DNA from: Ecdyonurus torrentis
Taxonomy: Eukaryota > Arthropoda > Insecta > Ephemeroptera > Heptageniidae
Assembly: GCA_949318235.1 (NCBI GenBank)
Contig: OX439132.1
Span: 24,539,102 to 24,603,101 of the forward strand
Length of the DNA stretch: 64,000 nucleotides
Direction of reading: 5' to 3'
Shown here piece by piece: positions 1 through 10,990 of the stretch; within the stretch, counting starts at the first letter, position 1, and each line of letters starts with the position of its first letter. The notes under the pieces were generated by a model. The model had not been told where the DNA came from. It saw nothing but the letters and a program-made list of their open reading frames with translations, and ran no database searches. A program made the translations under genes and the position numbers.

Positions 1-1098
1 CGCAGTAAGGACGAGAGAAAAGAGAGAGATAGAAGGAGAGACGTGACTGGATTTTTTTTTGTTACCGAACCTTTACCGCACATATAAATTGAACTTAACT
101 GAAATGTAATTGCTACTGTAACTATGCCTCCATACATATATCCGGCTTACAACCCCCCACACACACACCACATACTCCATTATAACAATCTATATGATAT
201 TCAAGAGACTTAAGCGCAGTTAACTTTTGGCTCTCCATACCAATGACAAAGTATAAGGAATGTCGGAGATGTATACGTGCCTGGAAAATCTTCTTTTACT
301 GAGAAATACTTCACATTTTTCACCTTTTAAATATTTTTGTTAGCCTCTTGATACTTATTGCATTCTTGTCACATTGTTTTTGTTTTTTTATAACTTGAAT
401 ATATATTTGTCATTGGATTACCATACAATATTTGCACAGACGGACAAACTGTCAGCAACTTTGATATTTACATTAATTTTTTATAAAGTAGTTTGAAAAT
501 GCATTGTAATGAATAATAAACTGAGATATACGTAGTCTTAAAACCCTGAAAAATCTACAATAAAAAGCCAGTGTCATTAAATACTTTAAGTGCAACATTA
601 AAAACAAAAAAGTGATATAAAAGTAAGTAACTGAACCATAAAGTAACTTGCTTGTTAATCTTAAGCAATAGAAATGCAAAATTCATGAACTTATTTTAAA
701 TGGGTATATATTATATTGCCAGTGGTATATGGCCACTGCTTTTTCATTCCCCCCTTGATTTAAAATCATGCACTCATAATGATTTTTTTTTCTTGCACAC
801 AAGTTACATTTCCTTTTCTTTTTATTTTATTTATTTTATTATTATTATTATTTATTATTATTATTTTGAAAAAACGAAAGTGATGTCTTGAAACAGACAA
901 AGGATAAATTATTTAATTATTGTATGATGTTACATTTTTCTAGTACTACTTCTAGTGCAGTGCATGTATATTTCACAGAGCACTGCACCTAATTTTATAA
1001 AGATCTTGAATACCGTTTATCATACTGCACACGTTTTTTCTGAAGAAGTTTGTTCGTTATGATGCAAGAAAGTAAAATGCAAGCTCATAGTCATATGG

Positions 1099-1101
<3 letters not shown>

Positions 1102-1144
<43 letters not shown>
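1102..1144. repeat. Poly-A tract, 43 bp
   Basis: An uninterrupted A run. No retroposed body with coding features is visible upstream, so slippage growth is as likely as a retrotransposon tail. Confidence 0.95.
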
Positions 1145-1145
<1 letters not shown>

Positions 1146-1924
1146 GTTTGTAAAGTCTTACAAATGTGTAATTTAAACTTTTTCGCTTGTTAGAAAGAAA
1201 ATTTTATGCGTCATATAAACATGAAACCCAGCTGCGTTACTTCAATCAAAGAATGTTGAAAATAGACACTCTCAGATTTTGGCACGTATTATTTTATCAG
1301 GCGTCTCCGCAAACCACTTTTCTTTGTCCTTACCCTCACGCTAAAAATGAAATTGTACTTCTTTTTTTTTTTTTTTTTTTCTAGTGTGGTTAAGGACAGA
1401 TTTTGTTTTCTGGGTCATTTAGCATTAATTGGAATATTTTTAAAAATGCGGTCATGTTTTAAAACAAACTCACATTGAAATTAATTTAAAAAGTACAGCC
1501 ATGCAAAATAAAAATATGACTTCTATATGAACTTTATAATAGGCATATTTATAACTACTAGGAGAGAGAGAAAAAAGTTCCATAATAAGAGCTATCGTTG
1601 TTTACTATTTTATTTATAAATGAGTTTACCATAAACACTTTTAATTTTTTATTTTGTCAAAGGCAGGTGAATCTTGACGTGAATGACTCCTGGAAATGTA
1701 TAGACATTAATTAAAACGAGAACATGGGGTTGTGCTTCCCTTTTCTCTCTTATTTTACTTCACGTGATGTTAGGTCATAGTTTTTAACTGCATTGCAGGC
1801 AATATTTTATGATATAATTAATTTATATAATATTTTGCAAAATAACTATATTTAGGTTTTATATATACGTTAGTGTTAAAGTTAGTTCTATAGTGTATTT
1901 CTTTTGTTGGAAGTTTAAAACAAC

Positions 1925-1927
<3 letters not shown>

Positions 1928-1962
<35 letters not shown>

Positions 1963-1990
1963 CTCTGTCTCTCTCTTTCTCTCTTTCTCT
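1928..1990. repeat. (CT)n microsatellite, compound
   Basis: Pure CT to about 1958, then CT blocks interrupted by GTAT, GT and TT. Confidence 0.95.
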
Positions 1991-3022
1991 TGTCATGAAA
2001 AAATGTGTAAACATTAAGTTACATGAGTTTACATGACTACCGTGTAATAAATTTAAAGTAATATATTATAAACGTATTGTATCTCAGTTCACATTAGTAA
2101 TAGGGACTTAAATATTATATTTTATAACATGGCTCTCTAGTTTAAAATGCAACAATCAGATTTATAAAATTATATATTAAAAAAATGCAATATTTTTATT
2201 TTAGCTTTGATGAATTTTCCTGCTATTTCCCTGAAATGTTTAACTAAAAAAATTGTAAGTGTTTAGCTGTTTTGTTTGAAATAGAATTGTAATGAAATTG
2301 TCACATTTGGAAAATATATTTATTATTATTATTATATATTATATTGAAAATTAATTTGTATAATACTACATTTAAAAAAAATTATAATATTGTAATAGAT
2401 TGCTTTTTATTTTCGTACAATGGAACAACTCAAACGAGTAACACTCGTGAAAAAAATATTATAAGAGAAAAAAAAATCTTTAAATTTGACATTATTTAAA
2501 ATAATGTTCTCATAAACTAAAAATACCAACATAAACTTGGAAGCTTTATTTTTATATGTATTATATTGTAATAATAAACTTTATGTTATTATTATGAACA
2601 TACCATGCCTACTTAAGTATGTTCTTAAATTATTTTATATTATTTATCTGTACGGTACGTACAAACAAGCTACACATTTATAATAATATTTTGTCATTGG
2701 GAGAGTGACAGCTGTATACTCTCATGTCTGCTTTATGCTTGGGGAAATAAATTGAATTCATATACGCAAGTAGAAATTATAATCTTTGTTGAAACTTGTG
2801 TTATAGCTCCAAGCTATCTCCCATGTTTAAATCCACATCTTCAGAGTATTGTAGTACAGTATATAGTTAACTCTTTCATTATTCCTAACACGTACGAACA
2901 CAAAACTAAATGGAAAAGTGTTAAACATTGATTTTACGTAAAATATTATATTTTGTATGTATTCTATATAAGTGGCTGTGTAACATAAAAATTGTTTTTG
3001 AAAGCATTTTAGTATGGTGTGT

Positions 3023-3025
<3 letters not shown>

Positions 3026-3115
<90 letters not shown>
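3026..3115. repeat. (TC)45 microsatellite
   Basis: A pure 90-bp tract. It produces Ser-Leu and Arg-Glu reading frames on the two strands that are not genes. Confidence 0.97.
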
Positions 3116-3119
<4 letters not shown>

Positions 3120-3584
3120 AAAGCGATACAGCAAACTCAGCAATTTAAGCCATACATGCACGAGATTTTATATACAAAACTGTTTTGACAGAATATCTTC
3201 CATAAATCTAATGATGCTCTCTCAAACTCACATACACACAAAAAAGGTACATTTCCAGAGTGGAAAAAAGCTTTTATGAAATATCATATATATAGTAAAA
3301 ACAGATTGCAAGAGATGAAATTCAAATATATACAAGTATTTGGTACCAACATGACTAAAATGTCAGATACACTCTAAAGTATATCACAAAAACTATATCT
3401 GTATAATATTGGAAATTGTACAACAAACAATAAATTTGTTGAAATATCTGTTTTTATTAGCGTAAAAAGTAAAACTAAAAAACTAATGTTAATAACAATA
3501 ATAAATTAAAAAAAAAAATCAAATAACAAGCAGTAAGTTTAAAGAAAAATTGAACGCCCCTGAAATTTAATCATACAAAAAAAT

Positions 3585-3666
3585 TAAAACTAATACAAAA
3601 ATAATTTTAACACTAAAAAAAAAACTAATACAATTTTAACTAAAAAAAATTTTAACTAATACAAAG
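3585..3666 (+). repeat. Imperfect tandem repeat, unit ~30 bp
   Basis: The unit AACTAATACAA, a short AT block, TTTTAAC, then CTAAAAAAA occurs about two and a half times in this A-rich stretch. Confidence 0.5.
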
Positions 3667-4329
3667 CACAAGTACTTTATTTTAATTTAACCGTTTAATT
3701 ATTTCACCCAATTTTTTAGAAATGTTTAGTTGATGTTGATCATAGAATATAGTAAGAAATATTATAAAGTATAAGCGAATTATATTGTATATGTAAAGAT
3801 TCTCTGTAGATTATGCAGCTTTATTTAATAATTAACCTCCAATATGCTATTGCACTTTTGAAAAAAAAAATACCAAAACTATGTTATCTAAATTATTGAT
3901 TACAGCTTCCTTACAGTTTTCCTTTGCGTTTTTCTATAAGATTTTGGACGAGGGGGTATAAAACGACCCTTAAATGTACAGAATATTAGTTTAAAATTTT
4001 ATTTTATTTCGAGAATGATTTAACTATAGTACACGGTGTGATTGGTAAAAGAAATAAAATAAAGAAAACATTGAAGTACTAAACAGTGAAAAAGTAAGCA
4101 GTATAATATATACTACATAATTATATAGTGTTGTGTGATGTTTGAAGTAATGAATAATTTTATAATACAAACAAGTGCAATATATATAAATTGTTTATGT
4201 ATAGAATACGGGTAATCATTATTTATACATGCACTTGCATAAAGGAAAACTTTACTATATTTGAAGTGCTGCATATTGCTTGTTGTAGATTTGAATTTTC
4301 ATTTCCAGCTTGTGTATCAACAACAGAGC

Positions 4330-4330
<1 letters not shown>

Positions 4331-4381
<51 letters not shown>
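4331..4381. repeat. (AG)25 microsatellite
   Basis: A pure AG tract of about 51 bp. The overlapping Glu-Arg frame is an artefact. Confidence 0.97.
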
Positions 4382-4384
<3 letters not shown>

Positions 4385-4466
4385 GAACAAAACACTCTTA
4401 TCAAACAGTCATTCATAAAACAAACGAGAATTTATTTTAATTAGCACATTGCATTTGACATTAACC

Positions 4467-4492
4467 TATATATATATATATATATATATATA
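4467..4492. repeat. (TA)13 microsatellite
   Basis: A pure TA tract, 26 bp. Confidence 0.9.
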
Positions 4493-4797
4493 AAGTTAGA
4501 TCATTTATATTTTATATTATTCATATACAAATTTAATTAATTTATAATTAAAATTGTATGCATACATTATAAACTATTTATCATCAAAGATACATAATAT
4601 TAATCTGCATTTTATTTAAAATTAATATAAGCACAAAAACATTTCAATTCTGAGCTAAAAATATTACATATTATATAATATAAAATGAGTTCATTTTTAT
4701 AATAAAAAATCTACTAAAAGCATAACTGCACTGCATTTAAATTTAAATATAATATAAAAATTGAGCACATATGCAGTTGACTTTTTTATTAAAAAAA

Positions 4798-4800
<3 letters not shown>

Positions 4801-4873
<73 letters not shown>
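4801..4873. repeat. (TA)36 microsatellite
   Basis: A pure 73-bp TA tract, self-complementary and able to extrude as a cruciform. It produces Ile-Tyr frames on both strands. Confidence 0.97.
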
Positions 4874-4876
<3 letters not shown>

Positions 4877-5184
4877 TATAAATCTATATAACAAATGCTA
4901 CACTATAATTATAACAGAGATACAAAGAGGAGTGAAAAATTATATTATAAAATTATAAATTTAAAATACACAGAAAATTAGCTTTTATCTTTTTTAATTT
5001 CTAAATTTAAAACTTACAATGTTTATTTTCACTCCTCTTACCGTTTGTATATTTATTTTTAAAAAATACACACACCCTCCCCTACATTTTCACTAGTATA
5101 TAGAGAAAGAGAGAGGATTTTTTTTTTCTTTTTTGCTATTTTGTAAGTGTGCCAGAATTTTCGAAGTCAGTAACGTAACATCTT

Positions 5185-5235
5185 TTAACCAATGTAGTTC
5201 GATTTAGTACGTATGATATAATATATAATAACATT
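5185..5235 (+). promoter_or_regulatory. Possible promoter of the 5260 ORF
   Basis: A CCAAT pentamer at about 5189 is followed by a TATA-like run (GATATAATATATAATAA, about 5214-5230), 30-70 nt before the candidate start codon. In DNA this A+T-rich a TATA-like run is weak evidence, so the call depends on the ORF being real. Confidence 0.2.
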
Positions 5236-5259
5236 TTGCTTTATTATTATTTTTTTACG

Positions 5260-5586
5260 ATGGGTACTGATAGAAAAGATTGTGTGATTCATGTTAGATT
5301 TATTAAATCAGTACCAAGAAATAAAAGTACAACAACTTGTTCTCCAAATGTAAGAAGAAAAAAATATAAACAGAGATATAGTGTAACAAGTGAAATTGAG
5401 AATGTTGAACCTGATGATGATGATGTGGTTAACCACTCTACATCAGGACACCAACGTACCACCAATATGGCGTCGATCTACTTTAAGATACCAACTTCAT
5501 CTAAAGGTTATAATATAAGAAATGAGAGAAGTAAATCTAAACATCATAAAAGAAAATGTTCTTCTCAAGGTATAGTAATTTGCTAG
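5260..5586 (+). CDS. Possible small protein or first coding exon, unrecognised
   Basis: I do not recognise this protein. Starting at the second in-frame ATG (5260) gives 108 residues beginning MGTDRKDCVIHVRF; the upstream ATG would add eight hydrophobic residues that look like untranslated sequence. The layout is a basic patch at residues 32-39 (RRKKYKQR), an acidic stretch at 45-55 ending in DDDD, and a basic tail at 87-99 (RNERSKSKHHKRK). There is no signal peptide, membrane segment or known catalytic motif. The mixed polar composition differs from the I/Y/F/K-rich chance frames elsewhere. At 5567-5575 the sequence CAAG-GTATAG resembles a splice donor, so the true exon may end at 5569 (phase 1) with only five more codons read through to the stop. 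A CCAAT pentamer (about 5189) and TATA-like sequence (about 5210-5228) lie upstream. Nuclear localisation is an inference from the basic clusters. A chance frame is still possible. Confidence 0.4.
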   Translation: MGTDRKDCVIHVRFIKSVPRNKSTTTCSPNVRRKKYKQRYSVTSEIENVEPDDDDVVNHSTSGHQRTTNMASIYFKIPTSSKGYNIRNERSKSKHHKRKCSSQGIVIC

Positions 5587-5756
5587 TCGCATGATTTATA
5601 GTTTTTCTCATCAACATTGAGCATGTTAGAAAACAAAAAAAAATAAATAAATTAGGTGGAACAACTTGATTTATTTTTATTGTAAATGAGTAAACTTCGT
5701 CTTGTTTTCCTTCCAGTTTTCTTTTATTGTATTATCTGAAACTATTTTTAATAATA

Positions 5757-5780
5757 TTAAGCAAAATAAGCTTTTTTCAT
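5757..5780 (+). repeat. 24-bp direct repeat, left copy, beside MITE copy 1
   Basis: TTAAGCAAAATAAG followed by CTTTTTTCAT is repeated at 6128-6151 with a single mismatch (C to A at position 15). The right copy starts at the TTAA that ends the MITE. This is far longer than the 4-bp duplication normal for TTAA elements. Confidence 0.8.
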
Positions 5781-5782
5781 GA

Positions 5783-6131
5783 ACCTTATAGGTTTAGAAA
5801 ACATGAAAAAAACATGGTTCTCTTTTATCATTTAATACAAAATGGGATATACAAAACTGATGACACTTTTTACCAGAATGTAAATGTGGCCCCACGAGAG
5901 AGCGTGAAAAAACTGAAAAGTATGCAATTTGCGTGAATATTTCTTTTAATGACGTCAGAAACAGGCAAAAACTAGTATGAAAATGTTGTGCGGGTTGCAT
6001 AAATTGAAATTCTCTGATCACTGCTACGGCGCTACAGTTGGATTTTGAGACCAATTAATGTTATTTATGTGAGTCCCATCAAGTGTTTTGTGATATAAAT
6101 GCTTATGTTTTCTTCTGGTCTATTCCTTTAA
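5783..6131 (+). mobile_element. TTAA MITE, family 1, copy 1 with altered left end
   Basis: From about 5838 (AAATGGGAT) to the right-end TTAA at 6128-6131 this matches the other family 1 copies closely, including TGACGTCA at 5950-5957. The left 50-60 bp are strongly diverged and lack the TTAAAGCCATAGACCA terminus, so the left boundary is approximate. The element is bracketed by an unusual 24-bp direct repeat described separately. Spurious frames cross it on both strands. Confidence 0.75.
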
Positions 6132-6151
6132 GCAAAATAAGATTTTTTCAT
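6128..6151 (+). repeat. 24-bp direct repeat, right copy, beside MITE copy 1
   Basis: 23 of 24 bases match 5757-5780. It overlaps the right-end TTAA of the MITE, so the host sequence next to the element is duplicated on both sides of it. Confidence 0.8.
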
Positions 6152-7205
6152 ATTTAAGGCTATACATAAAAAAAATGTAATACATAATTAGGTTTTGGAA
6201 GAAATGCTATCAACTTGCTAATATAAAACATCAGATTCTTATTCTATAGTTCAATAGATACAAGTTAATAATAATAAAGACATACATATTTAATTTTTGT
6301 GGAATAACTTTATATACATATTACATGCCTTTATAATTAACATAGTTTAATTTAGGAAACTAAATTATAGAATAATATGATCAATGAAACAGTCCAAACA
6401 CAATTTTCTTAAAAAAAAAAAAAAAAAAAAAAAAAACTGAAGATTATTTCTAAAATTAAAAATATTATTCAGTAAAAATATGTAATAATAAATTCTAAAT
6501 ATAGAAAATTGCAACATAATATGTGAAGATTCTGTACATTAATACTTGTGTCATTATTGCGTAAATTGGCAACACTGCAATGAGTATAAGTCTCTACTAA
6601 ATAGCCATTTGTTTACATTTGTACAGTACATACATTATTCTATTGCAACTTCTGCAAAAAATGAATATGTATGACGCTAAGTTATACTTAGCTATACCGC
6701 AGTAAAAATATTTTTAACTACTGCACTGCACAGTTGGATCCATAAATACTCAACTGCACTTTGTTTAAAAATAAATCTCAAATGTTACGTATCATTTAAT
6801 TGCATTAATTCTAAGTTATTAATATAGCAAAGTAATTTATTTGTTATATAGCATTAACATTTAAAATAAATTTTCAATGTTTAAAGACACATTCTCATTG
6901 AATTATTCTTTTACTTTGAAAGTATTATTATTAATTGATGTATTTAAATTATTGATTAATTATATTATGAGCAATATCAATGAATAGAAAATAGTATTGA
7001 ATTACATATGTACTTGATTTGTTTATCATATACCCTAGCATCAGTTTATTAACATTAAAAATAAAATTATAATAATAATGAAAGGACGTAACCCTAATTT
7101 GATATACTGTTCTAAGCTAATTACCTCTCTCTTTCTCTCTCTCTCTTCCTCTTAGTCAGTAAAAGTGTTAGGGTTAATATTTCATATCACTTCGCAAATT
7201 TTTTA

Positions 7206-7210
<5 letters not shown>

Positions 7211-7269
<59 letters not shown>
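7211..7269. repeat. (CT)n microsatellite
   Basis: A pure 59-bp tract, preceded at 7126-7152 by a shorter imperfect CT tract. Confidence 0.97.
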
Positions 7270-7273
<4 letters not shown>

Positions 7274-9220
7274 AAAATTCACGATAACGATGATATACAC
7301 CACCTCACCAAGTTTAATTTAGAATTTTAATTAATGTCCTTCTAAATTACATAAAGATTTTCATGGAGCTAAGCCAAGATTACTATGCAGTATTATTAAA
7401 TATAAAACTTAATAAATATCACAAAATTTCCCCAGCTAATTAAAAGAATCTTCAATATAAATATTTTTAAGTTGTGCGACCAAATTGTCACCAAAACATT
7501 GAACGAGTAAATAATAAAGCGTGAAATATGATTTCAATCAGATTTAAAAATAATGATAGACATTTTTTAAGTTCCAATCGAAAAAATTTGCCTTTTGTAT
7601 TGATACTGAATTTGTCTATACAAAATTTGTCGGTCAACTTTAATTAGCAATTTTGCACTTTTAATTTATTATAATTTTTGTTTAGCTAAATAGCTAAATA
7701 AGGAAGCCTGGCAACATATTATATTGAAATAACATGGAATGAAACATGGAAAAAAATCGAAGCTTGTTTGAAAAAAAAAAAAAGCAGAAGATCTAGTTAC
7801 TTTCTCATATTTTGTATAATATTAAATAAAGACAAGAAATGTAATATAAAATAATGACATTCAATATTTTATGAAATATAACAAGAATATGAACTATATA
7901 TATTTTTATTTTTAATAAAAAAAATATGAAAAATAAATGACGTAGTTATTCTGTTATAATAAGAGTGAGAAATATATATACTCCACAAAGTATATCTGAG
8001 GAAAATAATAGAAAAACAGATTTTACGACCAGTCGCTCACGACCTTTGACATACTTTTCTATAGTCATTGTTGAATTACATAACAGAAATAAATAAACAA
8101 GGGAGAAAATACACGTTATATTTGCATAAAATAGAGAGCGAGAGAGAAAAAATAGCAGAACAAGAAAAATGAAACAGCAGGGAATGGATTATTTGATGCA
8201 TAAAAAGTATAATAGAAGGAAAAGAAACGAGAGACGGAACTTTATGCTTTTCTTATTCTGAATGAAATTTTAAATTATGTGTAAAGTTTTATGAAAGAAG
8301 TGTAGCCCTCCATTCTTATTATTCTTTGTTCTTTGTGTTGTAAGTTATTGTGAATTAATTTTTTGTTATAATATTCTATATGAAACTACTCGATATGCTG
8401 CGTTGAATACCGCACATTACATATCAAGATCTTAATTTTTTGGCTTTGATATTGAAATTTTTAATGTTATTCATAATCGTTCCCAATATAGAATTTGAAG
8501 TAATTAATTATTTTCAGATAAAATGTTAAAATGATGGTAGATATTAGTAAAAAAAATATATATTTTCTTGAAATTAAATATTAAAACATTCAACCAAAAT
8601 GATGCATGTATTAGAAAAGAACGACAGTTATAACAAACAAATTAAAAAACGCTTTTTTTGCTATCTTTCATCTGAAAAATTCCCACGAATTCCTGGAACT
8701 ACGCAGGCAAGAAATGAATAAGAAAACAGGAAAAACATGACAAACGAGTAAGAAAAAAAAAGCTTGTTTATACTTTTTTTGTTGCTTTTTTTTTAAACAT
8801 TTTTATATGTTTGTATTATTATTTTTTTTTTTTTAATAAAACAAATTGTAAAAATTCAAGAGCATGCTGCAGCCTGAAATGATTTAGACGAAACAAGAAA
8901 AGCGCTGTAAACAAATGGAAAAACTTTCATTTGTAAAATTTTATAAATTTACTTGTTTAAAAGTTACTTACAAATTAATAAGAAAAGAGCTGATCTTGCA
9001 TTTGCCAAGAATGAACAAAGAGAAGAAAATTAAATAAAAAAAAAGTACGAAATCAGAAATCACTCATTCGCCTCTCGTTTATTGACGAAGAAATGTTCAT
9101 AATTGTGTAGATACATATTACCTATTATTTTTTATTGTTATTATAGATTATGAATTTAAATCAGTCATCATCTAATTGTCGATCAAAATAAACCAAGTTT
9201 TCATTAGAGGCCCTTTTCTG

Positions 9221-9332
9221 CCCCCCCCCCCCCCCTCAAAAAAAAGAGAAAGAGAAAGAAAGAGAAAGAAAGAGAAAGAAAGAAAAAAAGAAAAGAAAAA
9301 GACAAAAGAAAAGACAAAAAGAAAGAAACAGA
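9221..9332. repeat. C15 run joined to a purine mirror tract
   Basis: Fifteen C (9221-9235) are followed by almost pure purine GAAA/GAAAGA repeats to about 9332. Homopurine mirror sequence of this kind can form triplex (H-DNA). The Lys/Arg/Glu and Phe/Ser-rich frames over it are artefacts. Confidence 0.9.
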
Positions 9333-10329
9333 ACGTTAAAGTGTGGAGATTTAATGAGTAAAATGTAAACTTTTGAGCATAAGTTGCTGATATTGTAAGA
9401 AGTTATTATCACATATTTTACTGTGACAGAGATAAATGTGCAAACATACATATGAACTGCTCGTGATTCTACGATTTCTTTCCAAAACCCAAATTGACTT
9501 AACAAACTCTTTAAAAAAAATAACGTTTATTACTGTTAATAATTGTAGATTATATTTATCCAGTGTTATATAATTATACATAAAATATAGATTATTTTAA
9601 AGATAAACTTTTGTTATTTTATCGTATGAACGGCAAAACTGTGCTGCTTCATTTGGTTGTTCATTTTATTATAAACCTCAATAGATAAACAAACAGTAAT
9701 GAAGTTAAAAAAAAAATGCAATCTGATAAGAATGCATTTTTTTATGTGGTTTTATAAAAATATATAATATATAAAACGAAGTGCAAAAATACGTAACGAG
9801 TTCCCTTAGGGTTGTATACGGATCTCAACTTTATCCAGTCAAACTCTTTCTCCTCATGAATTATTCAGAGATAATATTATTCAAAAGCGAAATAGATACG
9901 TGTACCGTAGTTCACTTCAGTATTTTCACGTATATACTCTGGAATAGAAAATAATAAATCACATATTCATCGTTGTAACGAGAAAAGTAATAATAATACG
10001 AAAAAAAAAATACTATGTTATTCTTCGTGTACTCTAGAGGACTTACATATACTATAGCCAACTTTCTTTGCAAATAATGCTGTAATTTTACATACGGTAT
10101 CAAGTATAAAGATAAAAAAAAAACTTTTTTTTTATTATTATTATTTTTTTTTTTTTACGTTTCCATCTACAGTAGTAGGAAGTACATAGCCTTGCCTTGA
10201 CCAAACTGATTTAAAAATTAATGGTGAGAATTTTTTAAGCGTCCTTCCTTATGTAAATACAGCATAATGAATTGCAAATTTAAATAACGTTTAAATCTTT
10301 TATAGTCTCCCACGTTATGAAATTTGTTC

Positions 10330-10333
<4 letters not shown>

Positions 10334-10410
<77 letters not shown>
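10334..10410. repeat. (TC)n microsatellite
   Basis: A pure 77-bp tract. Confidence 0.97.
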
Positions 10411-10414
<4 letters not shown>

Positions 10415-10839
10415 AATTTAATATGCATGAATTTATTTATAAACGTTTTCGTACTTTACCTCCAAATTATTTTTACACAAAAGTATTTAAAAACAGTGAC
10501 ATGAAAACACATTACGTCACTTTTGCTGTTTGTAACGTAACAACGTAACCATAAGTCTATACGATATATTTTTATATTGCCATAAGTTTACGCCATGTGG
10601 CATGCGCAGTTGAAATTATATGCTTTTTATGGCATAAAACATAAAATTATCTTGACTTTAAAAATATTTCAGGCTTAGCCACTCTACGTTGTATTTAGTA
10701 GATATAATAATTATAGCATTCAACGTAGCTGAGTATTTTAAACGTTTAACGTACTATATTCTGAGTTAGAGAAAATATCAATCATATATTTATCGTAATG
10801 TATACATCTGTATAGCTAAATCATATTAATATGAATACA

Positions 10840-10990
10840 TCCGTATATATACGATAGTGATATATGTTTTACCATTCAAAAACTTGAGCTGAATTTTTAG
10901 TAACATTCTTATGAGAATCACACGGCTCAGTTTAATAATGATAAAATATAAGAATTTAAATTTGCACTTTATATGATAACATGGGGCATT
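10840..10990 (+). mobile_element. Short inverted-repeat element, family 4, copy 1 (degraded)
   Basis: It carries the family 4 arm TTTTACCATTCAAAAACT and the interior TTCTTATGAGAA. The right arm is weak (GATAAAATATAAG). Orientation matches the 41.96 kb copy. The boundaries are approximate. Confidence 0.45.

Larger units (their letters stand above)
1..3025. other. A+T-rich stretch without recognised gene
   Basis: It holds poly-A (1102), a (TTA)n patch at about 835-867, compound CT repeats (1928) and small palindromes such as GAGAGT...ACTCTC around ACAGCTGT near 2701-2723. Reading frames of up to 68 codons are Tyr/Phe/Ile-rich chance frames. No exon, RNA gene or transposon end was recognised. 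Confidence 0.5.
3116..5180. other. A+T-rich stretch with microsatellites
   Basis: It contains the AG and TA microsatellites, the tandem repeat at 3.6 kb and an isolated TATA box in a G-rich context (GGGGGTATAAAACG, TATAAAA at 3957-3963) with no initiator or exon that I can follow. No gene recognised. Confidence 0.45.
6152..10830. other. A+T-rich stretch without recognised gene
   Basis: It holds the CT tracts at 7.1-7.27 and 10.33 kb, the C15/purine junction at 9.22 kb and a short inverted pair TAACCCTAA/TTAGGGTTA (7089-7097 and 7168-7176). Frames of up to 89 codons come from purine tracts or chance. Nothing else supportable. Confidence 0.45.

Noticed and set aside
2921..3188. Arg-Glu and Ser-Leu frames on both strands (also at 4191-4418, 13370-13644, 29793-30002, 30720-30920)
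   Set aside because: They are translations of GA/CT microsatellites; the short unique parts have no recognisable motif.
3957..3963. TATAAAA in a G-rich context
   Set aside because: No initiator, leader or donor follows; TATA-like motifs are expected in this composition.
4697..4958. Ile-Tyr repeat frames (also 59677-59907)
   Set aside because: They come from (TA)n tracts.
7089..7176. TAACCCTAA and TTAGGGTTA, telomere-like
   Set aside because: Only a single unit on each side, so an ordinary short inverted repeat and not a telomeric array.
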